Positions 12,721 through 21,214 of a stretch of 64,000 bases of DNA are shown here, one piece after another. The position numbers and the translations under genes were made by a program. The notes beneath the pieces were generated by a model, which saw only the letters and a program-made list of their open reading frames with translations, had not been told where the DNA came from and did not search any database. The stretch covers positions 17,657,462 through 17,721,461 of the forward strand of contig OX352763.1 in assembly GCA_947095585.1 (NCBI GenBank). The letters run 5' to 3'. Positions within the stretch are counted from its first letter, which is position 1. Each line of letters starts with the position of its first letter. The stretch is from Nephrocerus scutellatus (Eukaryota > Arthropoda > Insecta > Diptera > Pipunculidae).

Positions 12721-15700
12721 TGATTTAAAAAAAACCCTTCCCTTGAGTGTAAGAAATAAAATTTCTTACTTTTCACATCCGAATATTTGCTTTGGGTCAC
12801 TTCAGAGCCGGTTTCTGCATACTTGGCAGCATCGTCAGTGTTGCTGAACTCACGAACGCGTCCATCTTTGTATTGCCTGAGTACCTTAAGAGCTTCGTGT
12901 TTTTCTCGGAAGACATATGGTGAATCAACTGAAAATTAAGTAAATAAATGTATAAATAATCGAATGGAATGCCGCAAAAAAAAAAGGTCGGAAGCCAGTA
13001 TTCAGGCAGTAAATTGGCAACCATAGCTGGTACGAGAGCACTAATGACAATGCATAACGAGTCATACTGCAAGTAAGAATTTGGTCGTTGCAGGTATAGG
13101 GTTTGCGCCCAAGATAGTCAGGGAGATTAAGTTCTGAGATAGTAGGTATTTAGCACTCCCTTAATTAAAAAAATATGCTCTTGCCGTCTTCCTCGATATG
13201 GAAGGAGCTTTCAACAACGTCCACATTCACTCATTGCTAGGTAGCAGGGAAATCCATGTTAACCTGGGCAGCAGTAACATCACCAAATCAGTCAACAGAA
13301 GCACTCTCCAAGCAGGGGTAATATTGCCTATTCTCAGGATACTTGAGTTGGATAGGACAAAGGCCGTGGCGTATGCAGACGACGTGGTGATACTTGTATC
13401 AGGACAGTACCCCCCTTCTGTGATTATTGAAGTCATGGCTTAGAGCCCTTGCCGTGATATAGAGGGAGCTTTCCACAATTAGCGCCATCAAGGAAGCTCT
13501 TACTCAATTAGGGGTATAATAATAATATTTGGCGCGACAGACCATTGCGGTCCAAGGCCTAACTTCTCGCGACCATTTGTGCTGCACATGTTAATTTTTG
13601 GACACAAATGAAAGGGACCTACAATTTAAGGCCGGATCCGAACAGCGAATTGAGAAGCTTTCCGTGACAAGGTATTAATCACTCTCGGAACATTTGTCAC
13701 CCATTCGCGAGAGGAGGGACACCGTAAATACTTTTGGTGTTGCTGGGATTCGAACCTGAACCTCCTGCGCAGCAGCCATGTGCACTACCACTGAGCCACG
13801 GCGCCCACAATTAGGGGTATAGCAACTCCTAAAACAATTGATCATCTCCATTCTAGGTAGCAGGGAAATCCATGTTAACCTGGGCAGCAGTAAGATCACC
13901 AAATCAGTCAACAGAGGCATTCAACAGAGGAATAACATCGCCCTTTTCTCAGGATACTTGAGCTGAACAAGATAAAAGCCGTTGCGTATGCAGACGACGT
14001 GGAGACGTCTGCACGGCAACTTGCATCCTGACAGTCCCCTTCTGTGATAAATGAAGTCATGGATAGGGCTCTAAGCAGGGTTAGCTCCTGGGCAACGAGA
14101 TGTGGTCTAGGAGTTAACTCTAGTAAAACTGAAATGGTACTGTTCACCACTAAGTCCAAAATACCGAATTTTGCCCTCCCTAAGCTTAATTATAAGACAC
14201 TTACACTTACCTCAGACGCTAAATATCTCGACGTGATCCTGGATAGGATCAGCTAGAAGCCCAATGTAGAAACTAGGGCTAAGAAAGCATTCATTACTAT
14301 ATATGCTAGCAACAAAACCATTGGTAAGAAATGGAGTCTGCCGCCGAGGATAGCTTTATGGCTACACACAGCGGTGGTACGCCCTATTCTCAGCTATGGA
14401 GAGATATTCTGGTGGCCGGCGATTAACAAGAAGTACAATGCCATCAAGCTAGATAGAACACAAAGATCAGCAACTGTTGGTATAACCGGAGCACTACGAT
14501 CCCGCCCTATCGATTCTCTCAACACAATTCTACATCTATTACCTCCCGACCTATCTATTAAATACGTTGCGACGAGCAACGCAGATCGTCTCAGAGATGC
14601 TGGGTGGTTTCTTGCCAAACCATATGGACACTGCAATATACTGCAGTCGTTACCAAAGAATATGATACCATCCTCAACTGACTACTGCCATCCTAAATTG
14701 AACTTCAGTCCCAGTTTTGGAAAGTATTGGGGCTCTTTCACTTTACTCTATTCACCAACGGATCCAAGATGAAAAGTGGAGTCGGCGCTGGAGTCTTCTC
14801 AGAAAAACTTAATTTTTCAGGATCTTATAAGCTGGCCGACTCTGCCAGCATCTTTCAGGCGGAGATCCAAGTTAATGCTATAACTGGTAGGGTTGGCATA
14901 TGCGTGGACTCCCTATCTGCAATTAAAGCCAAAGTCTCAAAACTTGTCAAGCAAGTGTCAAGCTGAATAGGCTTCGGTAAGCCAAAGCATATATCAACCC
15001 TAGTGTGGGTACTGGGGCACAGCGACATTGCGCCCATTGAGTTCGGTCAGGGAACGTGTTCTCACCCAATTAAGGTGGAATAAGTTAACCAACTACACTA
15101 CATCGAGGGCGATGCGGCCTTCCTACAATAAAAATAAATCTACCATACTGATCTCCAGCTCACGGAAAGATATTTCCAGAGTCGTTGCTATAATCACTGG
15201 ACAGCCCAGCCAAACTATGAATCCCGCATTAAAAAAGTTTCAGGGGTGTTAATGAGAAAGAAACTCCCATTCATTATCGCTGCAAATGTTCTGTCCTGGC
15301 GGGCTTCCGACACCACAAATTGGGAAATCCTTTCATTGCCCACCTGAGGGAGCTTTCGGAGTGCCGTATCACCGATCTGATCTCGATCTCGTACCTGTTC
15401 CTATCACGGCATAGGGTCTCCCGAGGTATGTGGTTACAAAACGCTGCACTCGCCCTCGCTTGCGGAACTGATCTCGTACCTGTACCTATCACGGCATAGG
15501 GTCTCCCGAGGTATGTGGTTACAAAACGGTGCACTCGCCCTCGCTTGCGGAACTGACCACCACCCTACCTACCTAAGTTCTGAGTCTGAGATGCCGGGCG
15601 TAGAAGAGAAATTGTCTCATCTAAAAAATACTGTCATTAGTACCACTCCATGGATGATGAATGAAGGCTAGCGACTGAACGTAATAATGTTGCGGACTGA

Positions 15701-18700
15701 GCATTATAACGATCTCATGGAATCCGGGCACGCGAAGAAGTATACAGAGAAGCTTAGGCAAGGCGTGCACTAAAGTAGCGTGGTAGTTGTGAGGTATTGG
15801 AATGGTGCGTGGCACAGGAGTGGTGAACATTTGACGTGGCGTGACGTTGACTTTGATGCGCCCGTCTTCATTTGTTTGCTTTAGCGATTCCTCCTGCCAC
15901 TTGGTCACCACGCCACTGCCACGACACATGCTGACCACTTCAGTGCACGCCTTCCTTGCCTTAGAAAGCATGAACGAATAGTTCGCCAGCGAAAAAAGCA
16001 GCCTGAAAGAAGAATGTCACCTGTGAACTTGAGCTATACAGAGAGTACAGCACCAATGGCTGAACTTCTACAAGTACGCGGTATGACGCAATATAGACCG
16101 CATTGCTCATACAATCTGGTCGCTTATGTCAAAGGCATCTTGAAACGATGCGAAGAGTACTTTCACGAGTTGCTAAATGGCCAACTAACTGAAGAACTGG
16201 AGGCTCCATCAGTGACCGATGACTAGACTATGATGCGTTGTCGCTACCAAACGTAGAACAAGTAAACAGTGCTTGCTGGTATATAAGACAATAGTCAAAG
16301 CAGCAATCAAATATGGATCTGATACCAGGGTGCAAACAGCACTCTTGAACTTGAGAAGAAATTCTTACAGAGAATTGTTGTTAGCAATGTATGTTTGTTG
16401 TCAATTTCACAGACAGCGAGGTGATAAGATTTAAATCTTGAAGAAGAATCATCAGAGAGTTTTAAGAATCTCCGCCAATAAGGTTTCAGTAAACTGACAA
16501 ACTGAATCAATTCAACTCCACAACGAGAATAGCATAAAAGTCATTGACTTAAACAAATATATTACTATGTAAAAAGAACAAATACAATAGATCTTATTTG
16601 GTTGCAGTGTCAGCCAAATGGGTCATTCCAAAAAAAAAAAAAGAAGAAATGCCCTCCCTAAATAATGCAAACGAGAAACCAAAAATTATGACCAAGGTGG
16701 ATTGTTTGTAATTCAAGTGCAGGCGACGCATTTTGCCATAGAATGGGACAAAAGTTTTAACAAAACAAACAGGGGGGTTGCCCAAAGTTATTTTGTTTAT
16801 GTTAATAAATTAAAATTTTAGTCTGAATTTTGCGAGTACAAACGCAATATGCATTTTTAGCTTTCAATACGCAAAAGCTATGTGCGACGTAATGATTAAG
16901 ATGTAATGCTTTAGATGTTTAGATACTAATTGCAATGAGCTAACATTATGATGAAATATTTGGCATACGCTTTAGACATAATAGCTAAACACCAATGTCG
17001 ATTTAGTTGCAATTTGAATTTCAAATTTCATTTACATGACATAGTACACTTGATGCAGTACAACAGTGGCCTGATCTGATTTATAATCAACGTCCGACTG
17101 TGTTATTGTTTCAACCGAGGATAATAATAGAGGTGGTGGAGGTAGAGAGTTTTCGTATGTCGTTTAATTTCATAAAATAAAATATTACCGTAAGAAAGTG
17201 CATTCTTTAAGTAGTAAGAACTACCAATAGAAAAAAAAATTGGTTGTAGAATTAAACAAAATATTGTTAAGTTAAATATTAATATGTAATAATAATAACA
17301 ATGCTCGGAGCGACAAGACCATTGCTGCAAAGCTTTCCGTAGACAAGTTATTACTCTCGGACGTTTGTCAGACATTCGCGAGAGGTGGGACCGTGAAAAA
17401 TACTTTTGGTGTTATTGGGATTCGAACCACGAACATCCCGCTCAGAAGCCAATGCATTTATCCACAGAGCCACTGCGCACACTAAGTTAAATATTACAAT
17501 AATAATATTTGATAATATAAAAAGTGTATAAATTTATATTGTATAATGTATAAGAGAAGGAAAAGTAAGAGAATAATATAAAAAAAATAAGAGAACAGAG
17601 AAAAAGAATTGGAAATGGAAGAAGCTGCTAAAATAATTAAATTGCTAAAGTAACCAAATTGGTGGACTTAAGAACTGGGACACATTAGAAAAAGCTGCAG
17701 AATGCTATTCAACGTAGCCAAAGCTAACAGATTAGAAACTGACCGGGGTGCTTACGAACAATCCCTCAAACTTTACAAAAAATATTTAAGGACAGCGAAG
17801 CGCTCTTCTGTTATAAAAAAGAAGAATCTTCCGAGGCTTCTAGGTTAAGAAAAATCCTCGCAATCAATGCATAAATGCCTAGCTACCTGAAAAAAGCAGA
17901 TGGCTCATGGACTACCTCAACCGAAGAATCGCTCATTCGCTTTTAGACATCGATGTTTTAAATTATGCCAGCCTTAACAGTAAAGACACTCGTACAACCA
18001 TATCCAATGATCTGATAAAAAGGGCAAATTGCTCTGGGTGCTACAAAGCTTCAAACCATACAAATCGGGAGGACTAGACAGCATAACTCCAGCCGATCTG
18101 CAAAGGACTTCGGATTTTATACTTCCTTTGCATCGACAAAAGGTGCTGTCCATCTGAGACACACATGTATATAAAATTTGAAGAAAATCGGGTTAATTTT
18201 TTTTAAAAATTTGTATGGGGCCTCAAGACCCCAAGGCCCGAGGGGCCCCCAATAGAAAGTGTTGTCATCGGAGATATACATGTGTGCAAAATTTCAATGA
18301 AATCGGACTTTGGGAAGTGGTTTAAAAATTGATCGCAAAATTCCACGACAAACATACACGGGCACGCAAAGTTAATATAGAGAATTTAATAAAAGGCAAT
18401 TACAGCCTCAGGTTTCTAAAAAAGAAATAGCACTTAGTCAAAAATTTCCAAATAATAAACGACTGACGATCACACACCTGTGCATTGGAAGGAAGTTTAT
18501 GTGCGAAACATACACAAATATATGTGAAATAAAACGCTGTTGAAAAAACATTCCACTTCTTGTATTTGTAATATTTTTTTTTTTTTTTTTTTTTTGCAAT
18601 AAAGGTAGAATAGAGAAAGAAACTGCTTCGAAGAAAGAGAATTCTAAGACTTCGCTTCCTAAATTAGACCGGCTGCGTCTAAGCACAAGCGTACATACAA

Positions 18701-19517
18701 CATGTCGTTGTCGCACTGGTTCTTCTTCTTGTGCTTGTACCGCGTGATATCTGCCGGTTGTAGATGGGCAGCAATCATCTTCATCAACATCACACTGGTG
18801 GCCAATTTTTTATGTTCTATGTATGAGCTAAAGTCCGCTTTCTATTTCACTAGATACTAGATGGCTATAATTAGTCTGGCATCACCAGATAACGCTTTTG
18901 AGACACATATTCAATAAAAAGAAACGACAAAAAAGCTGGCAAACAAACAAAAAAAAAAACCAAACATATGAAGAGATGATGAGGCGGCGAACAACATTGT
19001 CATCTTGTCTGGGATAGTCTGTGATATTTTTGTAATGAAGTTTCGTGAACTTAGTCTACAGCGACAGTAGGACAAACTAGACAATAAAACAGAACAAAGC
19101 AAATCGAAGACTTTTCTATTCTTATCGATTTCAGCTGATTGATGTCTGCTGTATGGCAAAGGCAGCGCAATGTTACTGGCATGGGGTGATTACCACCTGT
19201 GCCACCACCTACGCTGTGCAAACATTGTAGCATTGTGGGCTGCCAAGTGTCGCAATATGGACTTTGTTCATTTTTCTCGGAATGATAGCAGCTGATACTA
19301 CGCTTTTATTTGGATAATTATTTCTCTATAAACTGCGTCATTCAGCCAGTCTTTGGATTAGGTTAAGTGACTGTGCTCTGCTGCATTTCTACAAGAATTA
19401 ACTACATTTTATGCCGACGACGTTTGTATAATAACTTTTTAAACAAACTTTAACTCGCCACTTACCTGATTGGTCATGGCCGGTATTAGCGGGAATGTAG
19501 AGCCCATAATAGGACAT
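6142..19517 (-). CDS. Ankle2: Ankle2, ankyrin-repeat protein of the nuclear envelope/ER, complete
   Basis: Ten coding exons on the minus strand: 19517-19466, 12928-12770, 12665-12190, 12126-11830, 11755-10583, 10525-10426, 10355-10006, 9946-9831, 6665-6534, 6448-6142. They sum to 3162 nt, 1053 aa plus stop, with GT-AG at every junction and no frame break. Exon 1 gives MSYYGLYIPANTGHDQS; exon 2 DSPYVFREK and the conserved block to about residue 70. Ankyrin-like repeats lie near 131-153 (YNAMHICAISNKAQ) and 191-215 (ETPLHLAVKNGA). The family block GYKERHLKITDTEKGLE starts near 502. An acidic Ser/Asp segment fills exon 8. PTKRDLDVL is in exon 9. There is no N-terminal membrane segment or LEM domain, as in Drosophila. 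Known role of the family: control of BAF phosphorylation (VRK1/PP2A), nuclear envelope reassembly and neuroblast division. AATAAA overlaps the stop codon on the minus strand; ATTAAA lies about 90 bp beyond. Introns 1 (6.5 kb) and 8 (3.2 kb) are packed with transposons. Confidence 0.95.
6717..6985 (-). mobile_element. tRNA-derived SINE (family 1), copy 2, in Ankle2 intron 8
   Basis: On the plus strand it starts with the 3' tail AATAATTGGCGCAACAGACC and ends with the tRNA-like head, so the element points to minus. The B box GTTCGAATCCC is intact; the A box has decayed. Body segments CTTCTCGCGACCATTCGTAC and TGCACACAAATGAAA are shared with the copies at 13519 and 39227. It has the same orientation as Ankle2. 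Confidence 0.8.
7385..9075 (+). mobile_element. LINE family A remnant in Ankle2 intron 8, split by an RTE insertion
   Basis: Pieces of a non-LTR RT run from 7385 to 8372: YLDTNELLSDRQYGFRG, then SKAFDIVWH, DRSIQVVLDGFKS, FINDLLSVTSSPF and FFADDSTL, broken by frameshifts. The 3' end resumes at 9032-9075 after the RTE insertion at 8373-9031. Other copies of this family lie at 35200-35620 (+), 41750-41850 (+), 45866-47450 (-) and 53860-54890 (-). It is antisense to Ankle2 and cannot be active. The clade is not resolved. Confidence 0.8.
8373..9031 (-). mobile_element. 5'-truncated RTE-type LINE inserted in LINE A, 12-bp target duplication
   Basis: The minus-strand frame encodes the end of an RTE-type ORF: SRRSNIGPSIQIVEREFE, FNYLGSTVAADNSMEPEIR, SRLFKSRNLTITSK, YGSETWVLSK and LRWAGHLARMSEEDPARKV. 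The 3' end runs into an ATG-rich tail (minus strand). The direct repeat CAACAAGCATAT at 8361-8372 and 9032-9043 marks the insertion. Much of the frame is still open, so this copy is younger than most here, but it lacks the endonuclease and the RT core. Confidence 0.9.
9076..9430. other. Intronic sequence without recognised features
   Basis: Part of Ankle2 intron 8. It holds short A-rich runs and no open frame or repeat that I can assign. Confidence 0.5.
9430..9560 (-). mobile_element. tRNA-like SINE (family 2) in Ankle2 intron 8
   Basis: On the minus strand the head reads GTCGGTGGTGTAGTGGTTAG (A box), and GGTTCCATTCCCG follows as a near-consensus B box with 1 mismatch. The head looks Gly/Asp/Glu-tRNA-like and differs from SINE family 1. 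Only one copy was seen here, so the ends are uncertain. It is unlikely to be a working tRNA gene: I cannot pair a full acceptor stem. Confidence 0.5.
12671..12716. repeat. (AG)n microsatellite at an Ankle2 splice acceptor
   Basis: About 23 AG units on the plus strand, read as (CT)n on the Ankle2 strand. It lies directly before the exon 3 acceptor TTACAG (exon 3 starts at 12665), so the microsatellite is the polypyrimidine tract of that intron. Intron 2 is only about 104 bp, so the repeat makes up nearly half of it. Confidence 0.95.
13180..15260 (+). mobile_element. LINE family D remnant (RT plus C-terminal RNase H), rearranged
   Basis: RT motifs appear twice: AVFLDMEGAFNNV to VAYADDVVILVSGQ (13180-13440), then a second partial copy from 13455. 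The second copy is interrupted by a SINE at 13519-13807 and continues with YADDV, MDRALSRVSSWATRCGLGVN and SKTEMVLFTTKSKIP. The region after 14374 has MVRPILSYGEIFWWPA, and 14740-14970 encodes an RNase H-like FTNGSKMKSGVGAGVFSEKL (first catalytic Asp changed to Asn) with VDSLSAIKA. RNase H after RT suggests an I/LOA-type LINE. It sits in Ankle2 intron 1, antisense. Confidence 0.8.
13519..13807 (-). mobile_element. tRNA-derived SINE (family 1), best-preserved copy
   Basis: 289 bp flanked by perfect 14-bp direct repeats CAATTAGGGGTATA (13505-13518 and 13808-13821). On the minus strand the head GGCGCCGTGGCTCAGTGGTA has an A box, and GGTTCGAATCCC is a consensus B box, so an internal Pol III promoter is present. 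The 3' end is AAATATTATTATT-like. It inserted into LINE family D, so it is younger than that LINE. Confidence 0.92.
15385..15554. repeat. 85-bp tandem duplication
   Basis: Two near-identical 85-bp units start at 15385 and 15470, each beginning GATCTCGTACCTG. They contain CACGGCATAGGGTCTCCCGA and end near CTTGCGGAACT. They follow the RNase H end of LINE family D and may be its 3' tail region. Confidence 0.85.
15590..16480 (+). mobile_element. RTE-type LINE fragments
   Basis: In-frame pieces match the longer RTE copy at 57500-59480: the GAAGAGAAA/AATACTGTCATTAGTAC stretch at 15600-15650, then HELLNGQLTEELEAP (about 16160-16206) and YKTIVKAAIKYGSDT (about 16285-16325). Several blocks are missing and frames shift, so it is a deletion-riddled relic within Ankle2 intron 1. 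Confidence 0.65.
16480..17265. other. Intronic sequence without recognised features
   Basis: AT-rich part of Ankle2 intron 1 with an A-run near 16628. I see no coding exon or assignable repeat. Confidence 0.5.
17282..17482 (-). mobile_element. tRNA-derived SINE (family 1), internally deleted copy
   Basis: 201 bp between perfect 14-bp direct repeats TAAGTTAAATATTA at 17268-17281 and 17483-17496. The head on the minus strand has a good B box (GGTTCGAATCCC), and the body has the TCTCGCGAATGTCTGACAAA segment. Relative to the 289-bp copy, the middle part with the ACACAAATGAAAG box is missing. Confidence 0.9.
17640..18128 (+). mobile_element. LINE fragment (region before the RT core)
   Basis: In-frame pieces read FNVAKANRLETDRGAYEQSL, KKYLRTAKRSS, SEASRLRKILA and YLKKADGSWTTSTEESLIR, then SFKPYKSGGLDSITPADLQ. 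This is the linker before RT and the first RT block of an RNase H-bearing LINE. It stops where the dispersed repeat at 18130 begins. Confidence 0.7.
18130..18395 (+). repeat. Dispersed repeat family R2, copy 1
   Basis: Contains GTGTTGTCATCGGAGATATA, CATGTGTGCAAAATTTCA, an AAATCGGACTTTGGGAAGTG block, a GC-rich GAGGGGCCCCCAAT core, and ends in ACACGGGCACGCAAAGTTAA then TATAGAGAATT. The same parts recur at 22316-22531, 25990-26452 and, on minus, 54900-55200. No ORF is visible. It is possibly the end of a larger DNA transposon or Helitron-like element; the class is unknown. Confidence 0.75.
18396..19465. other. Ankle2 intron 1, low-repeat part
   Basis: Includes a T-run of more than 20 at about 18570-18595. 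Otherwise the sequence looks single-copy. No coding exon is evident between the repeats and exon 1 at 19466. Confidence 0.5.
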
Positions 19518-21214
19518 TTTTTTAATGGAAATAATTAGTTAGTAACTAATAAGATTGTGTATGGTCGTTATTAATGCCTAACGCTGCTTTTCTTTAATCG
19601 ACATTTGTGCTAGACTCCGAAATCGAATGTTTTCGCAAATGAAGTTTTTATCGAACGATGTTTAATATTTTTGATACAAGCTGAAGCACCACTTTGTGTT
19701 TCTAGATTCTAATTTTCTGCACTGCTCTGTTGTGTTGATAATTTTTATTTGATTTTACAAAGCGTCTACTTATGATGTAGCAGAGCCAAACGGACGATGT
19801 GGTTTTTTGTTGCTGTTTTCTTATTTTTACTGTGTGTACCGTGTGGTGTCGGTGTGTTGTATTGAATTCCAATACCGTGAACTCAGTGTGCGTATTGACA
19901 TTTTGTTTCCGAATGTGAAGTTGTTTGTGGTTTTAAATTTTATTTTTGTTTATTTCCTATCAGATTGTAGGTGGCGCTGAAATGAAGAGGTATAATTTGC
20001 ACGTATTGTATTGAATTTAAAAGTAATTTACTGTTTCGAATAGCAGTCGAATTATAGTTCTATGAGAAAAGTCATTTAAGACTTATTTTAAATGATTTCA
20101 TAATTCGTAAAATTGATTCCTGTTTAATGACTGAGAAAATAAAATTCATAATATTTGTCAAACTAAGTCATCATTTGTTATTCTATTACATTACATTGCT
20201 TATATTTTTCATTAACTAATACTACGAGTATGTCAGAACAACGCAAAAAAACAAGCGATGAGCTAAATAACCATTTAATTTCGTTCTTGGAGGAATCAAT
20301 TCTGCGTCAGTACAGGCTTCAAATGGATCATTTCCGTAAATTTCCTCGAAAGAATCTAAAACAACAAAAAAAAATTTAAAAAACCAACTTTTGTGTTCCC
20401 AAAGTTATACTTTAACACCGGTTGGAAGTTAATCTTCTACGAGCTCGAGCTAATTTATAAAAACAATTTCTGTCGATACGATCGAAAAGTCAAATTAGAG
20501 CACAACAAACCAAAACACCCATGTTCTAAAACTTAGCACATCTCGGAACTCACTTGCCATACGAGAATTGGAAATTTCATGAGAATGAGAACTAACTAGT
20601 CGAACAAATAAATTAATTCATAAATTCATAAATGTATGTCATTCTCATGTGTTATAGAACCGGAATTTGGGTGCTGTTAGGTAGTTCGAATTTTATTGCT
20701 GGCTGCATATTTGTACGGATTTCTTTATCTTTGTTTCGAAATGTTTTATTCGTTCCAGAGAAGGAATGCAATAATGATCACGTGACAAAATAATATTTCA
20801 AAATCCAAACGCAATGGATTACTAACCCCACCAACTGATGTCATTTTGGTTGGCGTGTGACACAATCTGTCATTCGATTTGTGTTCACTGAAAGTACCGA
20901 CTTTTCTTCAGGAATACATATTAAACACACATACAACAAATCAATGTCAACAAAAGATTCTCTAATTAATTAAAATTCATAATGAATTCCTTTTTGTGCT
21001 GTTTAATTTTATAAAAAATAATAAACAAATAAATATTTAGTTTTAATTGAATATATCAAAATTTCCCTTATTGTGAAGTTTTATTTATTTGCTAGATAAA
21101 CTTGCGTGCTGAATGCTGTCAAATGTTTGCTTTGCATACCGTGCTGCCAATACTGTGAATAATGTTTGTAATTTCGAATAGCACAAAACGAACAACAATA
21201 ATTAATAAAAAAAT
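19518..21214. other. Spacer between the ppk 3' end and Ankle2 5' end
   Basis: This should hold the Ankle2 promoter and 5' UTR (minus strand, above 19517) and the ppk 3' UTR (below 21215). AATAAA-type signals for ppk lie on the minus strand near 21081-21090. A stretch near 20855-20910 with ATTCGATTTGTGTTCACTGA recurs at about 25680-25720, so part of this spacer is repetitive. Confidence 0.55.
20230..20379 (+). CDS. Possible small ORF, 49 aa
   Basis: Begins MSEQRKKTSDELNNHLISFL and ends in a basic tail with KFPRKNLKQQKKI. It is divergent from Ankle2 and about 0.7 kb from its first coding exon. It is charged and helix-prone, with no recognised domain. It could be a small protein, a first coding exon of a plus-strand gene, or chance. 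Confidence 0.25.
   Translation: MSEQRKKTSDELNNHLISFLEESILRQYRLQMDHFRKFPRKNLKQQKKI

Noticed and set aside
13740..13807. tRNA gene suggested by good A and B boxes on minus
   Set aside because: The head is followed by a SINE body and AT tail and flanked by a 14-bp target duplication; acceptor stem pairing is not evident.
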